Source: Halorussus salinus
GTDB lineage: Archaea; Halobacteriota; Halobacteria; Halobacteriales; Haladaptataceae
DNA length: 64,000 nucleotides
Assembly: GCF_004765815.2 (NCBI RefSeq)
Contig: NZ_ML974128.1
Coordinates: forward strand, 625,077-689,076
Reading direction: 5' to 3'
The notes beneath the pieces were generated by a model. That model saw only the letters and a list, made by a program, of their open reading frames with translations. It was not told the origin of the DNA and ran no database searches. Shown piece after piece: positions 51,318 to 60,981 of the stretch; the stretch's first letter is position 1, and each line of letters opens with the position of its first letter. Position numbers and translations under genes: made by a program.

Positions 51318-53108
51318 ATGACAGAGCACGGGACCGCACAGATTCAGGACGACCTTCGGGAAGTCGCCATGCGGCGACCCCACCTGCGGGACTACCTGAA
51401 GCGATTCAAGCAGTTCACCGGCGAGTTCCCGAGACTCATCGACGAACCGGACGACGAGTGGGAGGCGGACAAGCCCAACGTCATCTACCCGGTCGGCGGT
51501 CCCATCTACTGTCACGTCTACGGCGACGTGGGCCAAGACACCGAGTACTACGCGGTCGAACCCGAACTCTCGGGCACCGAGCAGGAACTGTTCGGCAAGG
51601 TCCGGGGCGAGATTTTGGAGAAGAGCGTCAAGAAGCCCGCGCCCCAAGACGAAGCCGAGTACGACGACCGCATCGAGGAGTTGCTGGACGACACGGTGTT
51701 GGTCAACAACGGCGACGACGGCGGCGGTGGCGGTCGGAGGAACCTCCAGAACGTCTCGGCCGACAAAATTCTCGACTGGATAAAGAACGTCTCGTACAAC
51801 GATTTCAAGCAGGGCGTCCGGGGGTTCTCGACCGACGACATCGTCCGGTACGTCAAGGACTTCACCAACATCGGCACCTACGAGGTGTCCGAACAGACCT
51901 ACGAGAACATCCGGTATCGGCTGAATCGGGACATCGTCGGGTTCGGGCCGCTGGAGCCCATCATGCGCGACCCGGCGAACGAGGACATCCACGTCATCGG
52001 CCCCCACGAGACGTACGTGGACCACGGCACGTTCGGCATGCTCGGGACCAGCGTGGACTTCGGGTCGCCCGACCGCTTCGACAACTGGCTGCGAAACATG
52101 GGCGAACGAATCGGCGACCCCGTGAGTGACTCCGACCCCATCGTGGACTCGACCCTGCCGGACGGGTCGCGTATCAACATCATCTACTCCGACGACGTGA
52201 GCCTGAAGGGACCGAGCCTCACCATCCGTCAGGGCGAGGGGACGCCCCTCTCGGTCGCTCAGATTACCAAGTGGGGAACGCTGTCGCCCAAGCTGGCGGC
52301 GTACCTCTGGCTCTGTCTGGAGAACGAACAGACCGTGTTCGTGGTCGGGGAGACGGCGTCCGGGAAGACCACGACCCTGAACTGCATCATGTCGTTCATC
52401 CCCCGCGACAGCAAGATTTACACCGCGGAGGACACCGCCGAGGTCCTACCTCCTCACGACACGTGGCAGCAACTCCTGACCCGCGAGGGCGGCGGGGAAG
52501 ACTCGACCGACGTAGACATGTTCGACCTCGTGGCGGCCGCGCTCCGTTCGCGCCCCGACTACATCGTCGTGGGTGAGGTCCGTGGCGAGGAGGGTCGCAT
52601 GGCCTTCCAAGCCGCCCAGACCGGCCACCCGGTGATGCTGACGTTCCACGCCAGCGACATCGTCTCGATGATTCAGCGGTTCACCGGCGACCCCATCAAC
52701 ATCCCCGAGACGTTCATGGACAACGCCGACGTGGCGCTGTTCCAGAACCGGGTCAAGCAGGGCGACGACGTGCTTCGTCGGGTGACCTCGGTGCAGGAGA
52801 TCGAGGGGTACTCGAAGGAGATGGGCGGGGTCGTCACCCGCCAGTCGTTCTACTGGGACCCCGTGGAGGACGAGATCGTCTTCCAAGGCATGAACAACTC
52901 CTACGTCCTCGAAGAGCAAATAGCGACCCTGCTCGGGTACGAGAACACCCGCGACATCTACAACGAGTTGGACTTCCGCGCGGAACTCATGGAGCGCATG
53001 ATAGAGGAGAACATTCTGGGCTACCACGAGGTCAACGAGACCATCGAGGCGTTCCAGCGCGACGGCGTGGACGGGTTGCCCTTCGACATCCACCGGTCCA
53101 TCGACTGA
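51318..53108 (+). CDS. arlI: Archaellum assembly/rotation ATPase ArlI
   Basis: The 596-residue secretion ATPase has an N-terminal helical domain, Walker A GETASGKTTT, an Asp box (KIYTAEDTAEVLPPHD), Walker B DYIVVGEVRG and the His box GHPVMLTFHASD. It drives assembly and rotation of the archaellum together with ArlJ. An acidic, Gly-rich insertion lies near residue 135. Confidence 0.97.
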   Translation: MTEHGTAQIQDDLREVAMRRPHLRDYLKRFKQFTGEFPRLIDEPDDEWEADKPNVIYPVGGPIYCHVYGDVGQDTEYYAVEPELSGTEQELFGKVRGEILEKSVKKPAPQDEAEYDDRIEELLDDTVLVNNGDDGGGGGRRNLQNVSADKILDWIKNVSYNDFKQGVRGFSTDDIVRYVKDFTNIGTYEVSEQTYENIRYRLNRDIVGFGPLEPIMRDPANEDIHVIGPHETYVDHGTFGMLGTSVDFGSPDRFDNWLRNMGERIGDPVSDSDPIVDSTLPDGSRINIIYSDDVSLKGPSLTIRQGEGTPLSVAQITKWGTLSPKLAAYLWLCLENEQTVFVVGETASGKTTTLNCIMSFIPRDSKIYTAEDTAEVLPPHDTWQQLLTREGGGEDSTDVDMFDLVAAALRSRPDYIVVGEVRGEEGRMAFQAAQTGHPVMLTFHASDIVSMIQRFTGDPINIPETFMDNADVALFQNRVKQGDDVLRRVTSVQEIEGYSKEMGGVVTRQSFYWDPVEDEIVFQGMNNSYVLEEQIATLLGYENTRDIYNELDFRAELMERMIEENILGYHEVNETIEAFQRDGVDGLPFDIHRSID

Positions 53109-53157
53109 CGCCGGTAGTAGCCGTTTTATGGCTCCGCGATGAGTAGGTCCGTAGACG

Positions 53158-53940
53158 ATGGTTTCGGTCTATCCGATTCTCTCACTGCTGGTTATCTTCG
53201 CGCTCTCACTACTCGTCGTCAGAGTCGGGTCGGTCGCGCTACGTATGACCGGGCTGTCGCCCGACGTGGCCTCGTTTCAGGCCACGTCCGCGTTCTCGGG
53301 TGCCGGGTACACGACTGAGGAGGCCGAGCGAGTCGTCGAGACGCCCGAGCGACGGACCGTCACGAAGGCTCTCATCCGCCTCGGAAGCCTCGGTCTCGTC
53401 AGCACCATCTCGTCGCTCGTTCTCTCGTTCACGGACGCCGCCGGCGAAGAGTTGCCCAACTTCGTGACTATCGTCGCCGGCGTCGGTGGACTAGTACTGC
53501 TCGCGCGGAGCGACTGGTTCAATCGGCTGGTCACGCCGGTCATCGAGTGGGGGCTTCGACGCACCACCGACCTCGACCTCCGAGACTACACGCGAGTCCT
53601 CGGTCTTCAGCGGGAGTATCGTGTCGCGGAAGTCGAGGTCGACGCGGGTGACTGGCTCGCCGATGAGTCGCTGGCCGACCTCGACCTCCCCGCGGAAGGA
53701 GTGTTGGTCCTCGGCGTGCGGCGCGGCGACACCTACATCGGTGCGCCGCGGTCGGACACGGAAGTTAGACCGGGCGATGTCGTCGTGCTGTACGGAAAAG
53801 AAGACCGGTTGCGCGAACTCTCGGACCGCGAGAGCGGTGACGACCGAACACGCGAATACGCCGTCGCGGACCACGAGCGGGACCTCGAAGTGCAAGATGA
53901 ACTCGTGGGCGAGGAGACCGAAAGCGAACGCCAGCGGTGA
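53158..53940 (+). CDS. TrkA-C domain membrane protein inserted between arlI and arlJ
   Basis: The 260-residue protein has three membrane segments: 5-24, 75-92 and 101-118. A polar loop between the first two holds SAFSGAGYTTEEAERV, which recalls the pore loops of TrkH-type K+ transporters but lacks a full filter. A TrkA-C domain follows at about 150-225 (YRVAEVEVDAGDWLADESLADLDLP, GDTYIGAPRSDTEVRPGDVVVLYG), which binds nucleotides in ion channels. The gene splits arlI from arlJ, which are normally adjacent. Its role with the motor is not known. Confidence 0.72.
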   Translation: MVSVYPILSLLVIFALSLLVVRVGSVALRMTGLSPDVASFQATSAFSGAGYTTEEAERVVETPERRTVTKALIRLGSLGLVSTISSLVLSFTDAAGEELPNFVTIVAGVGGLVLLARSDWFNRLVTPVIEWGLRRTTDLDLRDYTRVLGLQREYRVAEVEVDAGDWLADESLADLDLPAEGVLVLGVRRGDTYIGAPRSDTEVRPGDVVVLYGKEDRLRELSDRESGDDRTREYAVADHERDLEVQDELVGEETESERQR

Positions 53941-54130
53941 GCGTCTGACTCCAGTCGTCGAACCGCAGGAGCAACTCGCCGAGGAGGTACAGCGGCACGA
54001 CGTACGTGACGAGGAGGGCGACGACGACCGCGACCGCGATCGCCGGATTCGAACTTCCGGACCCGGTCCGGAGGAAGATGGCGGCGACGAACCAGAGGGT
54101 TAGGGTCTGCAAGAAATCTGATGTTTCCAT
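53765..54130 (-). CDS. Small membrane protein, 3' end antisense to TrkA-C gene
   Basis: The N-terminal 65 residues look real: two membrane segments in FLQTLTLWFVAAIFL and PAIAVAVVVALLVTYVVPLYLLGELLLRF. After base 53940 the frame runs antisense inside the TrkA-C gene and becomes Arg/Pro-rich without sense, which suggests loss of the original 3' end. It may be a truncated gene or one with an ordinary short tail. Not recognised. Confidence 0.4.
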   Translation of the reverse strand: METSDFLQTLTLWFVAAIFLRTGSGSSNPAIAVAVVVALLVTYVVPLYLLGELLLRFDDWSQTLTAGVRFRSPRPRVHLALRGPARGPRRRIRVFGRHRSRGPRVRATGLLFRTARRHRPV

Positions 54131-54313
54131 AGGTGTCGAATCGGTCGGCGGGACCGGGGGAGTCGATTTCGTTTCCGAAGTTGTCCGGACTCGTCGTCGT
54201 CGTTTTCCGACCGAATTCCGTCCGACGAGTCACGTCGAGTATCAGTAGGAATATTTCGAGGGAAAGAGAATTGAAGGTGGAACGTAAACCCCGCGAACAC
54301 CGACGGTTCCACC

Positions 54314-56050
54314 ATGGCGACGAACGAACAATCCGGGGACGCCCCCAAGGACGTGAAAGACCTCCTCTCGGGGTTCATGTCCTCGACTATCGAGTCCTAC
54401 CAGCACATGGAGACGCCGGTCTCCCGGTATCTCACGCTGGTCGTAGCTCCCTCCGCGGTCTTCTTCCTGCTGACCGTGGTGGTCTTCGTCGTCACCGACT
54501 TCCCGATGCTCATCTCCGTCCCGATTCCGCTGTTGGGACTGCTCTCCATCGTCGTCGCGGTCATCTACCCGAAGATTCTGCGCGACCAGAAGCGCAAGGA
54601 GATAGAGGACCGCCTCCACCTGTTCATCACTCACATGACCATCCTCTCGACCGCGAACATCGACCGCGTGGAGGTGTTCCGGACGCTCGGCGAAGAGGAG
54701 GAGTACGGCGCGCTCGCCGAGGAGATGCGTCGCATCACCCAACTCGTGGACACGTGGAACCAGAGTCTGGACGACGCCCTGCGCATCCGGGCGAACAAGT
54801 CCCCGAGCAAGCCGTTCGCCGACTTTCTGGACCGACTGGCCTACACCATCAACGCCGGGCAGGAGATTCAGGACTTCCTCCTGAGCGAACAGGACGTGGT
54901 GATTCAGAACTACGTCACCATCTACGAGGGGTCGCTACAGAACCTCGAAGTGATGAAGGACCTCTACCTCTCGATGGTTCTGTCCGTGACGTTCGCGCTG
55001 GTGTTCGCGACGGTCCTGCCGATTCTGACCGGTACGAACCCCACGATGACCGTCAGCGCCGTCGTCGTCATGTTCGCGTTCGTCCAGACGGGCTTTCTCA
55101 TCATGATTCGCAACACCGCGCCGTACGACCCGGTGTGGTACCACCCCGACCACCAGACGACCGACTCGGAGTGGCGCATCCGCATCGCGGTCGCAGTCGG
55201 CCTCCTGCTCACGCTGGCGCTCATCGCGGCGTGTCTCCTCGTGTTGATGGGTCGGACGAGCATCGACCCGAGTTCGATTCCGCTCCCCATCCTCGCGGCG
55301 GTGCCGACCACGCCGCTGTTGATTCCCGGCGTCGTCGCGCGCCGCGAGGAGGAGAAGATAAAGGAGCGCGACGAGGAGTTCACCAGTTTCATCCGGGCGC
55401 TCGGCGCGACCGAGACCGCCAAGCAGAGTACCACCACCAAGGTTCTCCAGAGTCTGCGGGGCAAGGACTTCGGCGCGCTGACCACGAACGTCAGCGACCT
55501 CTACAAGCGCCTCAACATGCGCATCGAACCGTCGATGGCGTGGCGACACTTCACCGCCGACTCGCGGTCCTACCTCATCCAGAAGTTCAGCGAGATGTTC
55601 CTCGTCGGCCGACAGATGGGTGGCGACCCGAAGAAACTCGGCGAACTCATCTCCGCGAACATGAACGAGGTCCTGCAACTGCGCGAGCGCCGCGCCCAAT
55701 CGACGGTCACCCTCATCGGCGTCCTATACGGTATCACCGCCGCCTCGACGTTCGCGTTCTTCATCGGCCTCGAAATCGTCGAGGTCCTCTCGCAGATGTC
55801 TATCGGCCTGAACAGCGCCCAACTCGACATCACGACCATCATCCACACCGACGTGTACGACATCCCGACCATCGAGTACCTGCTGGTCATCATCACCCTG
55901 CTGAACGCCGTCCTCTCGTCGCTGATGATTCGCATCGCGGACGGCGGCCACAAGGTCAACTCCTACATGCACTTCGTGTTCCTGATGTGGTCGTCCAGCC
56001 TCATCGCGGTGTTCACCCGAATCGTCGTCGGGTCGTTCCTGAACGTCTGA
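54314..56050 (+). CDS. arlJ: Archaellum membrane platform protein ArlJ
   Basis: The 578-residue protein has two GspF-type domains (about 80-200 and 350-440) and about nine membrane segments, with the cytoplasmic segments RLHLFITHMTILSTANIDRVEVF and FTSFIRALGATETAKQSTTTKVLQSL typical of ArlJ. It starts at ATG 54314, and GGAATATTTC (54248-54257) may serve as TATA element. The motor ATPase ArlI acts on it. It is separated from arlI by the TrkA-C gene. Confidence 0.95.
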   Translation: MATNEQSGDAPKDVKDLLSGFMSSTIESYQHMETPVSRYLTLVVAPSAVFFLLTVVVFVVTDFPMLISVPIPLLGLLSIVVAVIYPKILRDQKRKEIEDRLHLFITHMTILSTANIDRVEVFRTLGEEEEYGALAEEMRRITQLVDTWNQSLDDALRIRANKSPSKPFADFLDRLAYTINAGQEIQDFLLSEQDVVIQNYVTIYEGSLQNLEVMKDLYLSMVLSVTFALVFATVLPILTGTNPTMTVSAVVVMFAFVQTGFLIMIRNTAPYDPVWYHPDHQTTDSEWRIRIAVAVGLLLTLALIAACLLVLMGRTSIDPSSIPLPILAAVPTTPLLIPGVVARREEEKIKERDEEFTSFIRALGATETAKQSTTTKVLQSLRGKDFGALTTNVSDLYKRLNMRIEPSMAWRHFTADSRSYLIQKFSEMFLVGRQMGGDPKKLGELISANMNEVLQLRERRAQSTVTLIGVLYGITAASTFAFFIGLEIVEVLSQMSIGLNSAQLDITTIIHTDVYDIPTIEYLLVIITLLNAVLSSLMIRIADGGHKVNSYMHFVFLMWSSSLIAVFTRIVVGSFLNV

Positions 56051-56136
56051 GGGTCGAGTCGAGGTTCGGGTCTCGTTTTCGGTGCGTTTCACGAGGAGCG
56101 ACGCGACGGGTCGGGAAACGACGGCGTCGAAAGCCC

Positions 56137-56230
56137 CCGGTCGCTGGCGGTCGCTCTGCGGGATATCCGACGGACGTAGTTGCGTCGGATACTGGCCCGC
56201 AGCGACGACCACGTACACGCCAGCGACCGG
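56137..56230. repeat. Three-tier inverted repeat between arlJ and flippase-like gene
   Basis: Within the 325-base gap 56051-56375, which holds no convincing gene, three nested perfect stems occur. CCGGTCGCTGGCG (56137-56149) pairs with 56218-56230. CTGCGGG (56156-56162) pairs with CCCGCAG (56196-56202). ATCCGACG (56165-56172) pairs with CGTCGGAT (56183-56190) around a 10-base loop. The structure lies at the converging ends of arlJ and the leftward gene. It may be a bidirectional terminator or a small RNA. Confidence 0.65.
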
Positions 56231-56375
56231 CCCCTTTCAGACCCACCCGAAGTCCGGGCGGCCGAGCGTCCGCCGGTGGTCCGGTTCGCAGGGCTTCCGG
56301 TAATTCGTGAAATCGAGCGTCAGCCCGTCGAAAAGACGGCGGTCGCCCGCGAAGCGACCGACCCTCGGCTTCGCG

Positions 56376-57404
56376 TCAGCTTCGGTGGATGACGAAGAAC
56401 GCCGCGACGCCCCCGAGCGCGAGCGCGAACCAGTAGCTCGCGACCCGGTAGACCAGCGCGGCGCTGGCGGCCACGTCGGCCTGTAGCGTCGTCAGTGCGA
56501 CGATTAGCCCCACCAGCGCGAACTCGACGCCGCCGACGCCGCCCGGCGTGGGAACGATGCCAGCCAGCGAACTCGCGGGGACGACGAACAGGACGAGTAT
56601 CGGGGTGAGTTGGTCGCCGACGCCCAGCGTCAGCGCCGCGAAGTAGAGCGGCGCGGCGAAGAAGAGCCACCCCACGTAGGCGTAGACCAGCGTCTTGGCG
56701 AGTTGGCGGCGACTCGTCGCGATTCGCTCCACCAACCCGTAGAACTCCTCGATGCGCTCGCGGACGTTCTCGGCGTCCACGCGCTCGACTCGCTCGGCGA
56801 CGGGGCCGACGACCTTCATCACCAACCGTTCCACGAGGTTCTGATGGCGGTAGGAGCCGTAGATGACCAGCGGGAGGAGAACCGCCATCCCGCCGAGTCC
56901 GGCCACGAGCATCTCGGCCTGCTTGGGGACCTCGCCCTGTATCAGGAGCGCGAGCGTGCCGAGTCCCGCGAACGTGAAGAACGGCAGGAGGTTGAGCAGG
57001 TCGGCGGTCACCACGCTCGCGAGGCTGTCCTGATAGTTGGCCTCGGTGTCGGCCGCCAGCACGTAGGCGATGAACGGGCCGCCGCCCGCCTTGCCGAACG
57101 GCGTCGCGTAGTCGGCGAACGTGGCCGCGAAGTAGGTCGTGATGATCTTCCGGAAGGGCACGTCGATGCCGACCGTACAGAGAATCACGTCCCACGACTT
57201 CGCCCAGACGACTAGCGAGACCACCGTCGAGAGGCAGGCCAGTCCGAGCCACGTCAGATTCGCTCCCGCGAACGTCCGCGCGATTTCGCCCCAGCCGATT
57301 ACCCGACCGAAGAAGTACAGCAGGAGTCCGGCGACGACGAATCCGGCCACGACCTTGACCGTCGTGCGCCGGTCGAACACCTCGCCGGACGTTTCGGTGG
57401 ACAT
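56376..57404 (-). CDS. Flippase-like membrane protein (UPF0104/LPG synthase TM family)
   Basis: The 342-residue protein has about eight membrane segments. Family motifs include a first-helix VVAGFVVAGLLLYFFGRVIGWGEI, then TYFAATFADYATPFGKAGGGPFIAYVLA, and near the end VVPASSLAGIVPTPGGVGGVEFALVGL. In archaea such proteins flip or modify lipids or dolichol-linked sugars (AglD/AglR relatives). Position near the archaellum genes might link it to archaellin glycosylation, but this is inference. Confidence 0.85.
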   Translation of the reverse strand: MSTETSGEVFDRRTTVKVVAGFVVAGLLLYFFGRVIGWGEIARTFAGANLTWLGLACLSTVVSLVVWAKSWDVILCTVGIDVPFRKIITTYFAATFADYATPFGKAGGGPFIAYVLAADTEANYQDSLASVVTADLLNLLPFFTFAGLGTLALLIQGEVPKQAEMLVAGLGGMAVLLPLVIYGSYRHQNLVERLVMKVVGPVAERVERVDAENVRERIEEFYGLVERIATSRRQLAKTLVYAYVGWLFFAAPLYFAALTLGVGDQLTPILVLFVVPASSLAGIVPTPGGVGGVEFALVGLIVALTTLQADVAASAALVYRVASYWFALALGGVAAFFVIHRS

Positions 57405-57566
57405 CTACACCACGAAACGGGCGAGAGACAGTTAGGTTTCGTGGCTTCCACGGGGCGCGAGGCGGTCTGGCCGAGCGTCACGAAGGACCGAAAAAATATT
57501 TACCCCGACTGAGAATTACGTCTCAAAGAGGCGCGCGGACAGCCAGCGTCCTCGGTCTCGTCTACT

Positions 57567-58424
57567 ATGTCCGAAAAGGTCATCGCCGACTTCGTCGCAC
57601 GGTTCAGCCTCGACACGTTCGATTCGCCGGAACCGGTTAAGGGTCGAATCGTCCTCAGCCGGAAGCGTCTGGTGCTGGCCTCGGGCGACGGGTCGAAGAC
57701 GACGGTCCCGCTGTCGGCCATCTTCGACATCAACGTCGGGCAGGTCCCCGGCGAACTCGAATCGTTCTTTCAGGACACCATCACCATCGCCTACCGGGAG
57801 AACGACCGTCGTCGGTCGGTGGTCGTCGAGGCCGGAACCGACGAGGTCTCGCGGTTCAAGACCGTGCTGTTCAAAGCCGAACTCAACGGTACGAAGGCGA
57901 AAGTCAAGCACCCCGCGCGGGTCGGCGGCCGCGTGACCGACGCGTCGTTCCGACCGTCGAAGCTCAAGATTCGGCCCGGCGAGGTCCGGTTCGTCGGCGA
58001 CGAGACGGTGACGGTGAACCTCGCGAACGTCACTCACTTCCAGAAGGACGCCCGCGACGGCGGGTCGGTCCTCGTGGTCCGCCACGCCGACGAGGGCCAG
58101 TCGGTCACCTCGGAGTTCGCCATCGAGGGCGACCGGCGACTCAACCTGTTGGGACGCTATCTGCGGCTCGAATACTCCGAACTCGCCCAAGAGGCCGAGG
58201 AGGTCACGACCTCCGAGGACGAGATGGAGGCGCTGGTCGCCATCTACTCGGGGGCGCGCAGCGGCGACCTCGCCGGGACGCTCGGCGTCGATTCGAGTCG
58301 GGTCACGATGCTGCTGAACGACCTCCGGGAGAAGGGACTCATCGACGAGGGCCAGAAGGGCCTGTCGCTGACCGCACAGGGGCAACTCCTCGTCAGCGAC
58401 CGCATCGAGTCGGTGAACACTTAG
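57567..58424 (+). CDS. cheF: Taxis protein CheF
   Basis: The 285-residue protein starts at ATG 57567. It has the CheF N-terminal domain (VIADFVARFSLDTFDSPEPVKGRIVLS, VPLSAIFDINVGQVPGEL) and a C-terminal winged helix (MEALVAIYSGARSGDLAGTLGVDSSRVTMLLNDLREKGLI). CheF is archaea-specific and bridges CheY to ArlCE. Separated from the main island by one gene on the other strand. Confidence 0.92.
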   Translation: MSEKVIADFVARFSLDTFDSPEPVKGRIVLSRKRLVLASGDGSKTTVPLSAIFDINVGQVPGELESFFQDTITIAYRENDRRRSVVVEAGTDEVSRFKTVLFKAELNGTKAKVKHPARVGGRVTDASFRPSKLKIRPGEVRFVGDETVTVNLANVTHFQKDARDGGSVLVVRHADEGQSVTSEFAIEGDRRLNLLGRYLRLEYSELAQEAEEVTTSEDEMEALVAIYSGARSGDLAGTLGVDSSRVTMLLNDLREKGLIDEGQKGLSLTAQGQLLVSDRIESVNT

Positions 58425-58527
58425 AACGTATTGTCATTTACCCTGTCAGATAATTTTTTCCACACTACCGAGATACGTAATACTCCTGTGGATTTTTATA
58501 CAGCGGTTTGGTAATGGTCAACATACT

Positions 58528-60813
58528 ATGGGCCACGCCATCCGCGTCCTGTTGGTGGACGACGACCCGGCCATCGCGGACCTGACCGCTACGCACTTAG
58601 AGCGGGCGAGCGACCGCATCGAGACGGTCGTCGAGACCCGTCCGGCGGCCGCACTCGACCGCGTAACCGACGACGCGGTCGACTGCGTGGTCAGCGACTA
58701 CGAGATGCCCCAGATGGACGGCCTCGAACTACTGGACGCGGTCCGCGAGACAGCCTCGTCGCTTCCCTTCATCCTGTTCACCGGCCGTGGTAGCGAGGAG
58801 ATCGCCTCCGAAGCCATCTCCGCTGGCGTCACCGACTACCTCCAGAAGGAGACCGGGTCGGACCAGTACGCCGTGCTGGCCAACCGCGTCGAAAACGCCG
58901 TCGCCCAGTACCGCGCCGAGCGGGAGGCCGAGGAGGCCGACGAGCAGATTCGGCGCATCTTCGAGCGCATCACGGACGCCTTCTTCGCGCTGGACGACGA
59001 GTGGCGGTTCACCCACGTCAACGAGCGCGCGGCCGACTTTTTCGGTCGGCAGGCCGACGAGTTGCTCGGCGAGGACATCCGCGAGGCGTTCTCCGAGGAG
59101 ATGGGCGACCAGTTCCGGGCGGCCTACCGGAAGGCCCTCGAAGTGCAGGAACCGGTCACGCTGGAGGCCGAATCGACGTTCCAGCCCGGCAACTGGCTGG
59201 AAGTTCGGGTCTACCCCGCCGAGGACGGCCTGTCGGTCTACTTCCGGGACGTGACCGAGCGCCGACGCGCCCAGATGGAACTGCGCGAGACCAAACAGAA
59301 GATAGAGGCGCTTCACGACGTTGCCGCCCGCGCGGTCAGGTGTACGACCGAGCAGGACATCTACGACCTCGCTATCGAGGCCGCAGAGGAGATTCTGGCG
59401 TTCGACCTCTGTACGGTGGACGCCGCGGAGGGCGACCAGTTAGTCACGAGAGCCGTCTCGAAGGTCGTCTCGACCGACGGCTACTACGAGCGGACGCCCG
59501 TGGACGAGGAGGACAACCTCGCGGCCCGCGTCTACCGAGAGGGCGAGACCTCGCTGGTCGAGGACCTCCACGAGGCCGACGCGGTGCCCGCCGAGAGCGA
59601 GTACCGGTCGGCGCTGACCGTTCCGTTGGACGAGTTCGCCGTGTTCCAAGCGGTCTCGAAGAACGTGGACGGCTTCGACTACGGCGACCGAGAACTCGCC
59701 GAACTGCTGGCGGCCCACCTCTCGGAGGCGCTGGCCCGCGTCCGGACCGAGACCGAACTCCGGACCGAGCGCGACCGGTTCGCCGCGCTGTTCGAGAACG
59801 TGCCCAACGCGGTCGTCCGGTACGAAATCGACGGGACCGACGCGGTGTGTCGGTCGGTCAACCCGGCGTTCGAGGACGTGTTCGGCTGGCACGAGGCGGA
59901 CATCGTCGGCGACCCCGTGGACGACTACATCCTGCCCGACGGCCAGCGCGAGGAGGGCGAGGCGCTCAACGAGCGCGTGAGCCACGGCCGTCGCATCGAG
60001 GGTGCGGAGGTCCACCGCACGACCGCCGACGGCGGCCGGGACTTCCTGCTCCACACCGCCCCGGCGGGCAACGGCGACGAGAGCGAGGCGTTCGCCATCT
60101 ACGTCGATATCAGCGAGCAGAAAGAGCGCGAGCGCCAACTCGCCCGCCAGAACGAGCGGTTAGAGGAGTTCGCCAGCGTCGTCAGCCACGACCTCCGGAA
60201 CCCGCTGAACGTCGCGCTGGGCCGGTTCGACCTACTGGCCGACGAGGTCGAGAGCGACCACCTCGCGCCCATCGGCCGGTCGTTGGACCGGATGGACGGA
60301 CTGGTCGGGGACCTCCTCACGCTCGCCCGAGAGGGACAGGTCGTGGCCGACCCCGAACCGGTCTCGCTCTCGACCGCGGTCGAAGGAGCGTGGGAGACCG
60401 TCGATACCGGCGAGTCGTCGCTCCTCGTCGCCGACGACGCGGTGATCGAGGCCGACGAAGCCAGATTCCGGGAACTGTTGGAGAACCTGTTCCGGAACGC
60501 CGTCGAACACGGCGACGAGGCGACCCTCGTGGAGGTCGGTCTGCTGGAGGACGGCCGGGGCTTCTACGTCGCCGACGACGGGCCGGGCATCCCCGAAGAC
60601 GAGTGCGAGAAGGTGTTCGACCACGGCTTCACGACCGACGAGGAGGGAACCGGGTTCGGCCTCGCAATCGTCTCGTCCATCGCCAACGCTCACGGCTGGA
60701 ACGTCGAGGCTGTGAGTTGCGACTCGGTCGAGGAGACCGCCGGGACGTGTACCGGCGCGCGTTTCGAGTTCTCGCGAGTGGCGGTCCACGACGACGCGTC
60801 GTCGGAACGTTGA
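58528..60813 (+). CDS. Hybrid sensor histidine kinase REC-PAS-GAF-PAS-HisKA-HATPase
   Basis: The 761-residue soluble kinase starts with a receiver (phosphoacceptor D57 in SDYEMP). PAS (about 140-255), GAF (about 265-405) and a second PAS (about 415-530) follow. The HisKA domain has phospho-His H554 in SVVSHDLRNPLN, and the ATPase has LFRNAVEHG, VADDGPGIPE and GTGFGLAIVSS. Such kinases are common in haloarchaea and sense small ligands or redox. No cognate regulator gene is adjacent. ATTTTTATACAGC at 58493-58505 is a TATA element about 28 bases before the start. Confidence 0.93.
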   Translation: MGHAIRVLLVDDDPAIADLTATHLERASDRIETVVETRPAAALDRVTDDAVDCVVSDYEMPQMDGLELLDAVRETASSLPFILFTGRGSEEIASEAISAGVTDYLQKETGSDQYAVLANRVENAVAQYRAEREAEEADEQIRRIFERITDAFFALDDEWRFTHVNERAADFFGRQADELLGEDIREAFSEEMGDQFRAAYRKALEVQEPVTLEAESTFQPGNWLEVRVYPAEDGLSVYFRDVTERRRAQMELRETKQKIEALHDVAARAVRCTTEQDIYDLAIEAAEEILAFDLCTVDAAEGDQLVTRAVSKVVSTDGYYERTPVDEEDNLAARVYREGETSLVEDLHEADAVPAESEYRSALTVPLDEFAVFQAVSKNVDGFDYGDRELAELLAAHLSEALARVRTETELRTERDRFAALFENVPNAVVRYEIDGTDAVCRSVNPAFEDVFGWHEADIVGDPVDDYILPDGQREEGEALNERVSHGRRIEGAEVHRTTADGGRDFLLHTAPAGNGDESEAFAIYVDISEQKERERQLARQNERLEEFASVVSHDLRNPLNVALGRFDLLADEVESDHLAPIGRSLDRMDGLVGDLLTLAREGQVVADPEPVSLSTAVEGAWETVDTGESSLLVADDAVIEADEARFRELLENLFRNAVEHGDEATLVEVGLLEDGRGFYVADDGPGIPEDECEKVFDHGFTTDEEGTGFGLAIVSSIANAHGWNVEAVSCDSVEETAGTCTGARFEFSRVAVHDDASSER

Positions 60814-60895
60814 TTTGGGTTCGGAACTGACACTCGAACTGGTAGCCTACAGGCGGTCCATAACAAAGACGGTCGTCGTCCTTACTGCCTGACGA

Positions 60896-60981
60896 GGAAG
60901 GGTAGCTCAGTGGTAGAGCGCCACCGGACTTCCCGGTGGCAGCCTTACAGGCTTCGCGTGGTTCGACTCCCGCCCCTTCCG
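60896..60981 (+). tRNA. tRNA-like gene with long variable arm, anticodon unclear
   Basis: Acceptor strands GGAAGGG (60896-60902) and CCCTTCC (60974-60980) pair fully. The D arm is GCTCAGTGGTAGAGC, and the T arm holds GGTTCGACTCC as box B. The anticodon arm is CCACC-GGACTTCCC-GGTGG: either a 9-base loop or a 6-bp stem with a 7-base loop lacking U33. A variable arm AGCC-TTACA-GGCT follows, and the T stem has a bulged T. No Leu, Ser or Tyr anticodon fits. Real but unusual tRNA or a pseudogene. Confidence 0.6.

Noticed and set aside
54133-56310. A 725-codon plus-strand frame overlapping arlJ in another frame
   Set aside because: The translation is Arg/His/Pro-rich without domains, while the arlJ frame gives a full family match.
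60900-60981. Resemblance of the tRNA-like gene to selenocysteine tRNA (similar ends, GGACTTC and GGTTCGACTCC words, long variable arm)
   Set aside because: The D stem has only four pairs, acceptor and T stems are 7+5, and there is no TCA anticodon; no selenoprotein machinery is seen.
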